From an uncultured Opitutia bacterium (lineage in GTDB: Bacteria > Verrucomicrobiota > Verrucomicrobiia > Opitutales > CAJWYM01): a stretch of 55,387 nt of DNA. The DNA lies in the NCBI GenBank assembly GCA_913049555.1, contig CAJWYM010000013.1, forward strand, positions 1 through 55,387. Direction: 5' to 3'. Position numbers and translations under genes: made by a program. Below, in pieces: positions 46,134 through 55,387 of the stretch. How positions within the stretch are numbered: position 1 is the first letter of the stretch; the number at the start of each line of letters is the position of its first letter. The notes under the pieces were generated by a model. It made no database searches. It was not told the DNA's origin and worked only from the letters and a program-made list of their open reading frames with translations.

Positions 46134-47897
46134 ATGATTCAAAATCATATTTCTACCGGTCGATTCCATTTGGTTTTTTTAACAGTTTTGATGGCATTTT
46201 GTGTCTTGTTTGGTAGGTTGTATGTCCTTCATGTCTTACAGGCGGATCAATATGCGGGAAAAATTGAAAAGCTTCGCAAGAGTAATTCTATTATCGAAGC
46301 GAGAAGGGGAAATATTTTGGATCGACAAGGGCATTTAATTGCAACAACTCGTCCTCGCTTCACTTTGGCAGCAGATCCTTTTTTTGTAGATTTAGAAAAA
46401 ACAAATAATATAAAAAATTTGGCGAAGATTCTTTATACGGATCCAAGTTCTATCACTACTGCAATCAATAATTGTTCAAGCAGTTACGTAGTGATTGATA
46501 AAAATTTGGACGAGGAGCAGTATGAAGCCGCAAAAAAACTTTCAATCAAAGGCATTCTATTAGAGCCTCATTATGAAAGAGCCTACTCTGGGAATCAAAT
46601 GGCAGCTCATGTAGTTGGCTATTTGAACAAAGAAAACGTGCCTTGTATTGGGATTGAAAAGTCCATGAATTATTATTTGGAAGGTCAAGATGGCTCTAGG
46701 CAGACCGAGAGAGATGGTAGGCGTAGAGAATTGGCTCAATTTAGGAATCGAGAGGTTGCGCCCAAAAATGGCATGGATGTTCAGCTCACTTTGGATGTTT
46801 CCATTCAATCCGCAGTGGAAGAGGAACTGGATCGAATTGTTCGAGAGTTTCAACCACAAGGTGCTACTGTTATTGTAAGTGAGCCTTCAACAGGCTATAT
46901 CTTAGGAATCGGAAATCGCCCGACATTTGATCCAAATAAGTTTTGGGAATACGATATCAAAAATCAACGCAATCTAGCGATCACTGACATTTATGAACCT
47001 GGATCTGTTTTTAAAGTAGTTACAGTCAGTGCTGCTCTGAATGAGGGGGTTGTCACTCCTGAGCGGGAATTTGACTGCGACATTGCTAAAGTTCGTTATC
47101 GGGGTAAAATTTTGAAACTGCCTTCGGATCATGATCCTTTGGGAATTATTAATGTTCATAAGATTGTATCTCAATCAAGCAATCGTGGAGCTGCTCACTT
47201 AGGAATGATGCTAGGTGAGCGGAGGCTTTATGAATATTCTCGAGCATTTGGATTTGGTAAAAAAACAGGATTTCTAATGGGGGGAGAAGTGAACGGTATT
47301 TTACACCCTGTAAAGCGTTGGGATGGTTTAACTATTACACGATTGCCGATGGGACATGCAATCAGTGCTACTCCCATGCAAGTTCACAATTCTATATCTT
47401 GCATTGCTAATGATGGAGTATTGATGAGCCCTCAAATTGTTCGTCGCGTTTTAGAAAATGGAGAACAAGTAGTCAGTTTTGAACCCCAACAACTGAGGCG
47501 CGTCATCTCTGTGAAAACAGCGGTAACCATGTCTAAAATGTTAGCGAAAGTAGTAGCTCCCGGAGGAACTGCTACTCGCGCTCGAATTGAAGGCTATCAA
47601 GTCGCTGGAAAAACGGGCACGACTCAAAAAATTGTGAACGGACGCTACGTTAAGAATGCCCATGTAGCCTCTTTTGTAGGTTATTTTCCTGCTGAAAATC
47701 CAAGGGTTGTAATGACGGTAGTGGTTGATGAGCCGATCAGAAAAGGAGTGGGATACGGAGGAGTGGTTGCGGCTCCTGCCTTTCAAAGAATTGGAAAAGA
47801 AGTGATCCGATATTTAGGGATGGAACCGATCGAATCTCAAGACAAAGGAATTGCCTCATTGACTCCTGATTCAAATTTTTACAGTTCTTTAAATTAA
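46134..47897 (+). CDS. ftsI: septal peptidoglycan transpeptidase FtsI (PBP3)
   Basis: Class B penicillin-binding protein of 587 residues with one N-terminal helix (about 13-32), a PBP dimerisation domain and a transpeptidase domain. Active-site motifs: Ser291-x-x-Lys294 (GSVFK), Ser348-Ser-Asn350 and Lys493-Thr-Gly495. No PASTA domain is found. The ATG at 46134 lies ten bases after the ftsL stop; an in-frame ATG at 46083 inside ftsL is the alternative. It cross-links septal wall together with FtsW. Confidence 0.92.
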   Translation: MIQNHISTGRFHLVFLTVLMAFCVLFGRLYVLHVLQADQYAGKIEKLRKSNSIIEARRGNILDRQGHLIATTRPRFTLAADPFFVDLEKTNNIKNLAKILYTDPSSITTAINNCSSSYVVIDKNLDEEQYEAAKKLSIKGILLEPHYERAYSGNQMAAHVVGYLNKENVPCIGIEKSMNYYLEGQDGSRQTERDGRRRELAQFRNREVAPKNGMDVQLTLDVSIQSAVEEELDRIVREFQPQGATVIVSEPSTGYILGIGNRPTFDPNKFWEYDIKNQRNLAITDIYEPGSVFKVVTVSAALNEGVVTPEREFDCDIAKVRYRGKILKLPSDHDPLGIINVHKIVSQSSNRGAAHLGMMLGERRLYEYSRAFGFGKKTGFLMGGEVNGILHPVKRWDGLTITRLPMGHAISATPMQVHNSISCIANDGVLMSPQIVRRVLENGEQVVSFEPQQLRRVISVKTAVTMSKMLAKVVAPGGTATRARIEGYQVAGKTGTTQKIVNGRYVKNAHVASFVGYFPAENPRVVMTVVVDEPIRKGVGYGGVVAAPAFQRIGKEVIRYLGMEPIESQDKGIASLTPDSNFYSSLN

Positions 47898-47901
47898 TAG
47901 C

Positions 47902-49431
47902 ATGAAGGAGACGATCTTATTTGGTAAAAACAATCTTTCAAATATGGGATCTCTTAAATTGAAGGACTTGTTTCAGAGTGTTTCTGGTGCGAAAATTCAT
48001 GGCGAAGAAAAATTGATTCCATCGAGAATTGTCACTGATAGCAGGCGGGTAGAACCTGGTTCTTTGTTTTTTGCGATTCCAGGATTTAAAAATGATGGAT
48101 TGGATTACATTGAGCAGGCAATAGATCGAGGAGCTCTTGCGGTTGTTTCTGAAGTAGAATTAAGCTTGGGATGCAGAGTGCCTTATATTCATGTTCGCAA
48201 CTCAAGAGAAGCTTTGGCTTCGGTTGCCAAGGTTTTTTATAAATCTCCAGATCTTAGATTGAAAACAATTGGGATTACTGGAACGAATGGTAAAACCTCC
48301 GTAAGTTTGCTTTGTCAATCCATTATCAATGGATCTTACAAAGCTGGTTTAATTGGAACCATTCATTATGATTTAGGGGCAAGGACGATTCCTTCATACA
48401 GGACAACTCCTGAATCTGTAGATATTTTTCGAATGCTGAGTGATATGATCGACTCAAATTGTTCGCATGCGATTATGGAAGTGAGTAGTCATGGTTTGGA
48501 TCAATCAAGGGTCAAGGGTATTGATTTTGATGTGGTTGTTTTTATGAATTTAACTCATGAGCATCTTGATTATCATAAAGATATGGATGAATATTATGAC
48601 GTAAAAAGAAAATTATTTATCAATCCTAAAGGTATTCCGTCTGCAAAATTGTCCATAGTTAATATCGATGACCTATATGGGGAAAAACTTCATCAGGAAT
48701 TGATTCAAAAAAGAGCGAATGTGGTGTCTTTTGGAGAATCTGAGAATGCGGATTTACAAGTGAGAGAAATCGATCTTTATTCAGATCGGAGTGCGTTTAC
48801 TTTAACCTGGAAGCAGGAACAAATTCGAGTGCATTCCAGTTTGGTAGGGCGCTACAATGTTGATAATTGGATGGCCGCTGCAATGGTTGGAGTTTCTCAG
48901 GAAATGACTCTTCAAGAAGTCGAGTCATTGTTGGCAAATTTCCATGGAGTTCCTGGGCGATTGCAACCAGTTGAAAATGATTTAAATCTATCCATTCTCG
49001 TTGATTATGCTCATACCCCTGAAGCTTTAAAGTACGCCTTAGAAACCGTTCGTCAAATTTGTCAGGGTAGGTTGCTAGTAGTATTTGGTTGCGGGGGCAA
49101 TCGAGATAAAAGTAAAAGAGAACTGATGACTCAGAGGGTCGCGGAAATTTCTGATTTAGCATGGGCAACTTCTGACAATCCTCGCAGAGAAAAGATTGAT
49201 GCAATTTTTTCGGATATGCAGAAAGCCCCCTCATGGAAAGGGAATATAGAATTTGTTGAGGACCGTCGCCATGCCATAAGATTGGCTATTGAAAATTGCA
49301 AAGATGAGGACTTTCTTGTAATTGCTGGCAAAGGCCATGAAACCTTTCAAGAAGTGGGAACGACTGTCATTCCCTTTGATGATGTTCAAGTGGCTAGAGA
49401 AATTCTACGAGCAAGAAAATTATTATTGTAA
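47902..49431 (+). CDS. murE: UDP-MurNAc-tripeptide ligase MurE
   Basis: Adds the third amino acid to UDP-MurNAc-L-Ala-D-Glu. The 509-residue protein has the ATP loop GITGTNGKTS at 124-133 and DNPR at 425-428, the motif of meso-diaminopimelate-adding enzymes. The peptidoglycan therefore probably contains meso-DAP. Start at 47902 is four bases after the ftsI stop; an internal ATG at 47944 (MGSLKLKDL) is also possible. Confidence 0.95.
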   Translation: MKETILFGKNNLSNMGSLKLKDLFQSVSGAKIHGEEKLIPSRIVTDSRRVEPGSLFFAIPGFKNDGLDYIEQAIDRGALAVVSEVELSLGCRVPYIHVRNSREALASVAKVFYKSPDLRLKTIGITGTNGKTSVSLLCQSIINGSYKAGLIGTIHYDLGARTIPSYRTTPESVDIFRMLSDMIDSNCSHAIMEVSSHGLDQSRVKGIDFDVVVFMNLTHEHLDYHKDMDEYYDVKRKLFINPKGIPSAKLSIVNIDDLYGEKLHQELIQKRANVVSFGESENADLQVREIDLYSDRSAFTLTWKQEQIRVHSSLVGRYNVDNWMAAAMVGVSQEMTLQEVESLLANFHGVPGRLQPVENDLNLSILVDYAHTPEALKYALETVRQICQGRLLVVFGCGGNRDKSKRELMTQRVAEISDLAWATSDNPRREKIDAIFSDMQKAPSWKGNIEFVEDRRHAIRLAIENCKDEDFLVIAGKGHETFQEVGTTVIPFDDVQVAREILRARKLLL

Positions 49432-50801
49432 TGCTTTGTTTTAATGAAAGTGAGCTCGCTGATTGGACCGATGGAACTTGGACAACGCCATTAGCTACTC
49501 CAGTAAAAGGATTTTGCAATGATACAAGGACTCTAAACAAGGGTGATTTGTTTGTCGCTTTTAGAACTGAAAATCGAGATGGTCATGACTTCTTGTTTGA
49601 GGCTAAGCAGTCTGGTGCCGCTGCTGCTTTGGTTGAAGTGGTTCAAGAGGGTATAGATTTACCCCAATTACAAGTAAAAAATGTTTTAAAAGCTTTACAA
49701 AGTATTGCGAAAAATCATCGATCGCAGTTTGATGGAATTGTGATTGGAATTACGGGTTCTTGTGGTAAAACCTCCTCTAAAGACCTATTAGCTAGTTTGT
49801 TAGGGGAAGAAATTTCCTTGAAAACAGAAAAGAATCTAAACAATGAAATCGGAGTAGCGCTGACGCTATTAAAATTAGATTCTAAAGTTCATCAATATGG
49901 AATTGTTGAAGCTGGGATCAGTAAAGCCGGAGAGATGGATTCTTTGTCAAAAATGATTCAAGCAGACCTTGTATTAATCACGAATATTGGTTCTTCTCAT
50001 TTAGAAAATTTAGAGAATATCGAAGGGGTTGCCCGAGAAAAATCTTTATTAATCACAAACTCCAAATTGAAATCTAGAGCTTATCTGAATGAAAATACTC
50101 ACGGTTTCTCTTCGATCCAAAAAGGCATTTCATCTGCTCAGGCTAAGGTATCTATTTTATCTGACTCAAAGTTGGATGCTATAAAGACAACAAACTACAA
50201 GCGATCCTATATCGCTAAAACTGAAACAGCAGAGCAAAGAGTGCGACTTATAATGGAGTCGCACTCTTTTTCAGTGAATTTTGTAATTCCCGAAATGACA
50301 AGCGGGATGATTCAAAATTTTATTCAAGTTATAAAAATCTCTTTGGATTTAGGTATAGAAAAGAATAGTATACAGAAACGGTTGAATTCTTGGAAGCCCT
50401 CGCATCATAGAGGGGAGTGGGTGTCTCTTAAAAATCAAGAAGTGTACATCGATTGCTACAATGCGAATCCATTATCGATGCTAGATGCAGTTCATTATTT
50501 CGATCAAAAAACACAAGGAAAAGATCGATTGTTTCTACTGGGTAAAATGGAAGAGTTGGGGGAGGACTCAGACCCTTTTCACTTAAAATTATTGGGTTCT
50601 CTAAATTTGAGATCTAAGGATTCTGTTAAGATGGTGGGCCATTTTGACCAAGAATTTCAAGAGAAAGCCAATGCCATTATGGGCCCGTCTTTTTGTATTT
50701 ATCCAGAAGTCCAAGGGGCCTCTGAAACTTTTGATAATTGGAGGGGGTTTGTCTTTCTTAAAGGAAGCAGAAATGCTCAGTTAGAAAAGTTGTTGTCTTA
50801 A
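49431..50801 (+). CDS. murF: UDP-MurNAc-tripeptide-D-Ala-D-Ala ligase MurF
   Basis: Adds D-Ala-D-Ala to the UDP-MurNAc tripeptide. The 456-residue protein has the ATP loop GITGSCGKTSS at 106-116 and the Mur ligase segments EAGISKAGEMDSL and DCYNANPLSM. The latter is the MurF signature. The ATG shares one base with the murE stop (TAATG), so translation is coupled. Confidence 0.94.
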   Translation: MLCFNESELADWTDGTWTTPLATPVKGFCNDTRTLNKGDLFVAFRTENRDGHDFLFEAKQSGAAAALVEVVQEGIDLPQLQVKNVLKALQSIAKNHRSQFDGIVIGITGSCGKTSSKDLLASLLGEEISLKTEKNLNNEIGVALTLLKLDSKVHQYGIVEAGISKAGEMDSLSKMIQADLVLITNIGSSHLENLENIEGVAREKSLLITNSKLKSRAYLNENTHGFSSIQKGISSAQAKVSILSDSKLDAIKTTNYKRSYIAKTETAEQRVRLIMESHSFSVNFVIPEMTSGMIQNFIQVIKISLDLGIEKNSIQKRLNSWKPSHHRGEWVSLKNQEVYIDCYNANPLSMLDAVHYFDQKTQGKDRLFLLGKMEELGEDSDPFHLKLLGSLNLRSKDSVKMVGHFDQEFQEKANAIMGPSFCIYPEVQGASETFDNWRGFVFLKGSRNAQLEKLLS

Positions 50802-50820
50802 GAGAAGGAAAATTTAGAAG

Positions 50821-51921
50821 ATGTTAAGCTATTTAGCAGGTTTAGAAGATTTATGGGGTCCATTTCGGCTGTTTGGCTCCATTTCATTAAGAATGGTTCT
50901 TGCAGGGGCAACCGCTATGATTGTTGGTTTTTTAATAGCGCCTCGATTGATGGATCGATTGAAAAGTCTTAGTATGTCTCAATCATTTCGAGATATATCT
51001 GAAGTGGGTCGACTGGCAGAATTGCATAGCAATAAAAAATTTACGCCCACAATGGGGGGGTTGATGATCTATGCATCCATAACAATTAGCACTTTATTAT
51101 GGGCAAGCTGGAATGTATTTACGATGACTGCAATTATGGTTTACACAGGGCTTACTGGGATCGGTTTTGTGGATGATTATTTAAAAGTGGTAAAGAAGAA
51201 TAGTAAAGGCCTTCCAGGACGCTTTAAGCTTTTAGGTCAAGCCCTGATCACAATTTTTGCATTGGTTTTGCTAAAAATTTCAAAAGTAACTCGAATTGAG
51301 ATCCATGAGATTTGGGTGCCTTTTTATAAATTTCCTTTGATTGATTATTTACCGCTCATTCTTTTATTTGGATTTTTCTTCTTGGTATTAGCTGGGTCTA
51401 GCAATGCAATTAATTTAACAGATGGAATTGATGGCTTAGCAATTGGTTGCTCTATTACAGCAGCTTTTGCCTATGGTCTGATGTCTTATGCTTCAGGCAA
51501 TAGTGTGATTGCAGACTATTTACTATTAAGTTATCTTCCTGGGTCTGGGGAACTCAGTATTTTGTGCGCTACGATTGTTGGGGCGAGCCTGACCTTTCTG
51601 TGGTACAATGCTCATCCAGCTGAGGTCTTTATGGGGGACACGGGATCTTTAGGATTAGGAGGACTGATTGGGGTGATTGCCTTAATGATCCATCAACCTT
51701 TTACTTTAATGATTGTCGGGGGGATATTTGTGATTGAGGCAATTTCAGTGATATTACAAGTCTTGTCTTTTAAAAGTAGGGGCAAACGAATTTTTAAAAT
51801 GGCACCAATACATCATCATTTCGAGTTGCTTGGATGGCATGAAAATAAAGTGGTCATTCGATTTTGGATCTTATCTTTACTATTTGCTTTAATTGGATTA
51901 GCTACTTTGAAATTAAGATGA
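50821..51921 (+). CDS. mraY: phospho-MurNAc-pentapeptide transferase MraY
   Basis: Integral membrane enzyme of 366 residues with about ten helices that makes lipid I on undecaprenyl phosphate. Conserved blocks: FTPTMGGLMI, DDYLKVVKKNSKGLPGRFKL, NLTDGIDGLAIG (catalytic Asp), and MAPIHHHFELLGWHE near the C-terminus. Length is normal. A purine-rich AAGGAAAA lies about 13 bases before the ATG; it is one of the few starts with any such signal. Confidence 0.96.
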   Translation: MLSYLAGLEDLWGPFRLFGSISLRMVLAGATAMIVGFLIAPRLMDRLKSLSMSQSFRDISEVGRLAELHSNKKFTPTMGGLMIYASITISTLLWASWNVFTMTAIMVYTGLTGIGFVDDYLKVVKKNSKGLPGRFKLLGQALITIFALVLLKISKVTRIEIHEIWVPFYKFPLIDYLPLILLFGFFFLVLAGSSNAINLTDGIDGLAIGCSITAAFAYGLMSYASGNSVIADYLLLSYLPGSGELSILCATIVGASLTFLWYNAHPAEVFMGDTGSLGLGGLIGVIALMIHQPFTLMIVGGIFVIEAISVILQVLSFKSRGKRIFKMAPIHHHFELLGWHENKVVIRFWILSLLFALIGLATLKLR

Positions 51922-53219
51922 TCCTAATACCCCAAGAAATCCAAGATTTATTAAAGAAGCCAGTAGCTATTTTGGGCTTTGGTTTGAGTGGATTGGCTGT
52001 TAAAAGACTGTTGGAAAAAATAGAATGCGAATGCACGGTTTACGATGAAAAATATATTTCGGATGGGGTGTCGAATCTTTTTGATGTAAACCAAGCAAAA
52101 AGCCACAATCTAGTAGTTTGTAGTCCCGGGTTTTCAACCAAACATAAATGGGTGCAAATCGCCAGAAAACATTGTAAATGTATCTATGGCGAAATGGATT
52201 TTGCATCCTTTTTCTGGAGAGGAAAGTTGATTGGAATTACAGGAACCAATGGTAAGACAACTTTAAGTTCGTTTTTAGCGATGGCGTTTGAACGGAAGGG
52301 AATTCGAACAGTTTTAGCTGGCAATATTGGAATTCCTTTGAGTCAAATTGTCGCCGATGACAACGGTGAGAATTCGTGGTTAATTTGCGAAGTCAGTTCC
52401 TTTCAAGCGCAAACTTTAACTTCAATGAAATTTACGCATGTTTTGTGGACTAATTTTGCAGAGGACCACTTGGATTACCACACAAACATGGAAGAGTATT
52501 TTAAATCCAAATTAAATTTATTAAAAAGCTCCCAACAAACTTCTTATATTGGCGAATCCGTTGCAAAATACGCCGAAATGAACAATTTCTGCTTACCTAA
52601 GAACACAAAAGTAGTGAATCTTGAATTAGAAATTGCTGAAAAGATTTCAAAAGAATCCCCTTTTAGCAGACTTCCTCAACGAAAAAATTATCGAATGGCA
52701 CTTGAGTTTTGGAGAGAGCTTGGACACTTAGACGAGGACCTAAACCATGCAGCAGATCTTTTCAAGTTACCCAATCACAGACTTCAGCTCTTAGGAACTT
52801 ATCAAAACTTAAGATTCTGGAATGATTCTAAAGCTACTAATTTTGATGCAGTTATTCAAGGTTTGAAAGGATTCAACAAACCGGTCGCTTGGTTGGGTGG
52901 AGGCAAAGATAAAAAAGGGAACTTAGACCGCTTTGTTGAGGAAATCAAAGATCAAGTTGCTTATGCTTGTTTGATTGGAGAAACCAAGGATGCATTGAAT
53001 GATGCTTTAAGCTCAAAATCAGTACCTTGTGAAGTTTTTGAAAATTTAAATTGTGCGATTTCTCATCTGATATCTTTAGAGTTAGATTTTGAGGATATTG
53101 TGTTTTCTCCAGGTTTTTCCAGTTTCGATATGTTTGAGAATTATGAGCATCGCGGAAATTCCTTTATCAAAGTTTTTTTTGGTTTGAAGAACCCCTCGAA
53201 TCTTTCTATTTTTAAGTGA
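51918..53219 (+). CDS. murD: UDP-MurNAc-L-alanine:D-glutamate ligase MurD
   Basis: Adds D-glutamate to UDP-MurNAc-L-Ala. The 433-residue protein begins at the ATG that overlaps the mraY stop as ATGA. N-terminal FGLSGLAVKR (21-30) binds the uridine nucleotide, the ATP loop GITGTNGKTT is at 106-115, and NDSKATNFDA in the C-terminal part is typical of MurD. It follows the order mraY-murD of classical dcw clusters. Confidence 0.93.
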   Translation: MILIPQEIQDLLKKPVAILGFGLSGLAVKRLLEKIECECTVYDEKYISDGVSNLFDVNQAKSHNLVVCSPGFSTKHKWVQIARKHCKCIYGEMDFASFFWRGKLIGITGTNGKTTLSSFLAMAFERKGIRTVLAGNIGIPLSQIVADDNGENSWLICEVSSFQAQTLTSMKFTHVLWTNFAEDHLDYHTNMEEYFKSKLNLLKSSQQTSYIGESVAKYAEMNNFCLPKNTKVVNLELEIAEKISKESPFSRLPQRKNYRMALEFWRELGHLDEDLNHAADLFKLPNHRLQLLGTYQNLRFWNDSKATNFDAVIQGLKGFNKPVAWLGGGKDKKGNLDRFVEEIKDQVAYACLIGETKDALNDALSSKSVPCEVFENLNCAISHLISLELDFEDIVFSPGFSSFDMFENYEHRGNSFIKVFFGLKNPSNLSIFK

Positions 53220-53247
53220 CAATTTTACGACTAGCCCACAACTGCTT

Positions 53248-54459
53248 ATGAAACTTACAAAACTAATTGGTATCGTTCTCTCATTACACCTTGGAGTTGC
53301 AGGAATGCTTCTGTTTCAGCCAGGTTGTCAAACTTTGCAAATGGATGAGAAACCGGAGATCAATCCTGTCCAAACTCTGGTTCCTGAAAAAGGGGAAGAA
53401 AGAGCCAGAATACTGATTGGTGAGAAAAAGGATGATTTGCCCGTTATTCAAGGAAATGATGAAGATAATTTTAACTCTGATACCATTCGTAACCGCAGAT
53501 ATCTCCCCTCCCGCCCTGTGGAACCCATTATTCCAGAGACACCTTCAGAAGTGGATTATGTATCGGTAGTAGAGGAAGTTTCTCCCGATGAAAAAAGTGA
53601 TTTTTTCAATGTGGACTCCGTAGAACTCGTTCTACCGGATTCCTCTAATTTAGAATTTGATCTCAGCGAAAACGAAGATGCTGAAACAGTATCAGAGAGC
53701 TCTCGAGAAGTTTACTATGTTCAAAAAGGAGACAGTCTATGGAAGATTTCTCGAACTTTTGGCACGAGTTTGTCTGCAATCATGGATGAAAATGGTTTGC
53801 ACAATAATTCGGTTTTAAAAATTGGCCAAAAATTATATTTACCTTCTAGTGCTTCTCCATCAACTTCCAAAAGCTTTGTTTCGAAAGTCCCAGTCTCCAT
53901 TCCTTCTATAGAGGATGAGTATATTGTCAATCGTGGGGATTCTCTAAGCAAGATTGCTCGTATGCATGGAGTTTCAGTGTCAGAATTGAAAAGTTCCAAC
54001 AGTTTGTTTACCGATCGAATCAATATAGGCCAGAAACTAAAGATACCAGGGGCTGGATCTAGAAGCTCTTCCAATGAATCTACCAAAAGCATTTCCGAAC
54101 CCCTAGCAACAGGGTCGGTTTATTTAGTTCAACGAGGGGATACTCTTGGTAAGATAGCTGCCATGTATGGAATGAAATCATCGGAACTTGCAAGAATCAA
54201 TAACTTGGCAAATCCCAATCGTTTAAAAGTTGGGCAGCGATTGACGGTTTCTTCTCCAAGTGATAATTTTTCTGCTACTTTAGTTCCATCGAAAGTCTCT
54301 TTACCGGTGAAATCCAAGCCGAAACCAGAACCTATCAAAATAGAAGAGCCGATGTTTGATATGGATTTGGACCTTGATTTGGATAGCAAAGATATCAACG
54401 ACAATTTCTTCGAACAAGACCTTGATATCCCGGTTGTTAACGTAATTGAAGCTGAATAA
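53248..54459 (+). CDS. exported LysM-repeat protein (three LysM)
   Basis: A 403-residue exported protein with a signal peptide and a possible lipid anchor at Cys27 (FQPGC, an imperfect lipobox). A Pro/Glu-rich region (30-150) leads to three LysM peptidoglycan-binding domains at about 156-199, 225-267 and 292-334, each with the YxVxxGDxLxKI pattern. The C-terminus is very acidic (DLDLDLD). No catalytic domain is present. It sits between murD and ftsW where classical clusters have none, so it may be a septal wall-binding factor. Confidence 0.85.
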   Translation: MKLTKLIGIVLSLHLGVAGMLLFQPGCQTLQMDEKPEINPVQTLVPEKGEERARILIGEKKDDLPVIQGNDEDNFNSDTIRNRRYLPSRPVEPIIPETPSEVDYVSVVEEVSPDEKSDFFNVDSVELVLPDSSNLEFDLSENEDAETVSESSREVYYVQKGDSLWKISRTFGTSLSAIMDENGLHNNSVLKIGQKLYLPSSASPSTSKSFVSKVPVSIPSIEDEYIVNRGDSLSKIARMHGVSVSELKSSNSLFTDRINIGQKLKIPGAGSRSSSNESTKSISEPLATGSVYLVQRGDTLGKIAAMYGMKSSELARINNLANPNRLKVGQRLTVSSPSDNFSATLVPSKVSLPVKSKPKPEPIKIEEPMFDMDLDLDLDSKDINDNFFEQDLDIPVVNVIEAE

Positions 54460-54494
54460 ATACTGAAAATATTTCACTCGCTTGAGAAGATTCA

Positions 54495-55387
54495 ATGGTT
54501 GGAGAGCAATCCCAAAGCAAATCATGGGTAGTTCACAGCCCTTGGATACCTTTGGTATTTGCAGTGATAATTTTGATGAGTCTGGGTCTTTCTGCAATCT
54601 ACAGTGCGAGTCAGTCTTTTCAAGACAGTGCTTATTTAATACTAAGAAAACAAATCATTTGGCTAATCCTCTCACTGTTTGCTTGTGTTTTTGTGAGCCA
54701 AATCAATTTGGATTGGCTTAGGAAGCATGCACTGCTTATCTATTTATTGTCTGTTTTAGGACTTGTTTTGGTTTTGATTCCTGGTATTGGAATCAAGGTT
54801 AATGGGGCTCAACGTTGGTTGGGTCTAGGCCCTATAAGGATACAAGTATCCGAGTTTGCAAAACTGGGTTTGGTTTTTTCTTTGTCGCACTATTTAGCTG
54901 TAAATCAAAGAGAAATTAAGTCCTTTTGGAAGGGATTCTTATTCCCTTGTATTCTAATTGGTATCGTATTTGCCTTGATTATGAAGGAGCCCGATTATGG
55001 AACCGCTTTTCTGTCGGCACTGGTTGGCATGACTCTATTGTTTTTGGCTGGTTGCCGTTTGAGGTTTTTGATGCCTTGCGTTTTAGCAGGGATAGCTGCT
55101 TTTTCTGCTTTAGTTTATCATGATCCTGTTCGGATTCGAAGAGTGATTTCCTTTCTAAATGTGGAAGAAAATCGAACGGATTCCTCCTATCAGCTTTATC
55201 AAGGGATCATGGCTTTTCAAGCTGGGGGTATCAACGGTGTAGGATTGGGTCAAGGCAGACAGCAAATGTCTTTTTTGCCTGAAGCACACACCGATTTTAT
55301 TTTTGCAGTTATTGGTGAGGAGCGTGGAATCCTTTACACATCCGGAATTGTTTTTATCTTTTTAGCTATTTTTTTATTGCTGATTTT
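54495..55387 (+). CDS. ftsW: cell-division SEDS glycosyltransferase FtsW (partial)
   Basis: The gene starts at the ATG at 54495 and runs off the right edge after 297 complete codons, so the C-terminus is missing. It encodes a polytopic SEDS protein: NGAQRWLGLGPIRIQVSEFAKL and, near the end, GVGLGQGRQQMSFLPEAHTD followed by FIFAVIGEERG are FtsW/RodA family motifs. SEDS proteins polymerise lipid II at the septum with FtsI. Position after murD and next to ftsI's cluster favours FtsW over RodA. Confidence 0.92.
   Translation, partial: MVGEQSQSKSWVVHSPWIPLVFAVIILMSLGLSAIYSASQSFQDSAYLILRKQIIWLILSLFACVFVSQINLDWLRKHALLIYLLSVLGLVLVLIPGIGIKVNGAQRWLGLGPIRIQVSEFAKLGLVFSLSHYLAVNQREIKSFWKGFLFPCILIGIVFALIMKEPDYGTAFLSALVGMTLLFLAGCRLRFLMPCVLAGIAAFSALVYHDPVRIRRVISFLNVEENRTDSSYQLYQGIMAFQAGGINGVGLGQGRQQMSFLPEAHTDFIFAVIGEERGILYTSGIVFIFLAIFLLLI

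Noticed and set aside
54926-55123. 65-residue open frame near the right edge
   Set aside because: It is a shifted frame of the ftsW gene, whose own reading frame is continuous from 54495 to the window end.

Overview
The window is a gene-dense, AT-rich piece of a bacterial chromosome. It carries core housekeeping genes and shows no insertion sequence, prophage, CRISPR array, rRNA or tRNA. The cell is Gram-negative: it has an iron-transport lipoprotein, a heptose-1-phosphate adenylyltransferase, a LolD-like ABC ATPase, and a MurE with the DNPR motif of meso-diaminopimelate enzymes. The protein set (DUF3299 protein with ABC genes, LysM protein inside the division cluster, double-RCK channel, rplM-rpsI-argC order) looks most like a marine verrucomicrobial (Opitutae-type) bacterium. 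That assignment is inference from protein character, not from a marker search. Start codons almost never have a Shine-Dalgarno motif at the usual distance, while several promoters look like ordinary sigma-70 promoters (TTGACT-N16/17-GATAAT or TAAATT).

Layout. 1-3.5 kb: a FecR-like protein, then fabG-acpP-fabF for fatty-acid elongation. 3.6-4.8 kb: a soluble orphan PAS histidine kinase. 5.1-9.0 kb: an fbpABC-type ferric iron importer behind a promoter overlapped by a Fur-like palindrome. 9.3-11.8 kb: small genes (TerB-like, FmdB zinc ribbon, DUF547, UbiA-like membrane protein). 12.0-17.1 kb: gyrB-gyrA. 17.4-19.4 kb: rplM-rpsI, a clear terminator, then argC. 19.5-23.9 kb: a K+ channel with two RCK modules, then rfaE2-purN-prmA-SRAP. 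24.3-29.7 kb: inositol-phosphatase family protein, a secreted unknown, a DEDDh exonuclease, ygfZ, a 66-residue protein, mnmA. 34.1 down to 29.0 kb: a tightly coupled minus-strand operon pyrF-ispD-membrane protein-DUF3299-ABC ATPase-ABC permease-MORN protein. 39.9 down to 34.2 kb: a DtxR/MntR regulator, tilS, ftsH, then, after a terminator, an M50 peptidase and a CvpA-like protein. 40.0-43.8 kb: dprA, a MurG-like glycosyltransferase, tatC, a secreted unknown. 44.1 kb to the right edge: the division and cell wall cluster mraZ-(76 aa)-rsmH-ftsL-ftsI-murE-murF-mraY-murD-LysM protein-ftsW, with ftsW cut by the window end.

The dcw genes act together: MurE, MurF and MurD assemble the UDP-MurNAc peptide, MraY links it to the lipid carrier, and FtsW with FtsI polymerises and cross-links septal wall. 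MraZ probably tunes the cluster through three TGG repeats placed exactly 10 bp apart upstream of its gene. No wholly new system stands out. The most promising leads are the DUF3299/ABC/MORN operon, the two unfamiliar genes inside the dcw cluster, the near absence of Shine-Dalgarno sites, the unusual channel filter, and the fbp operator together with the DtxR-type regulator.
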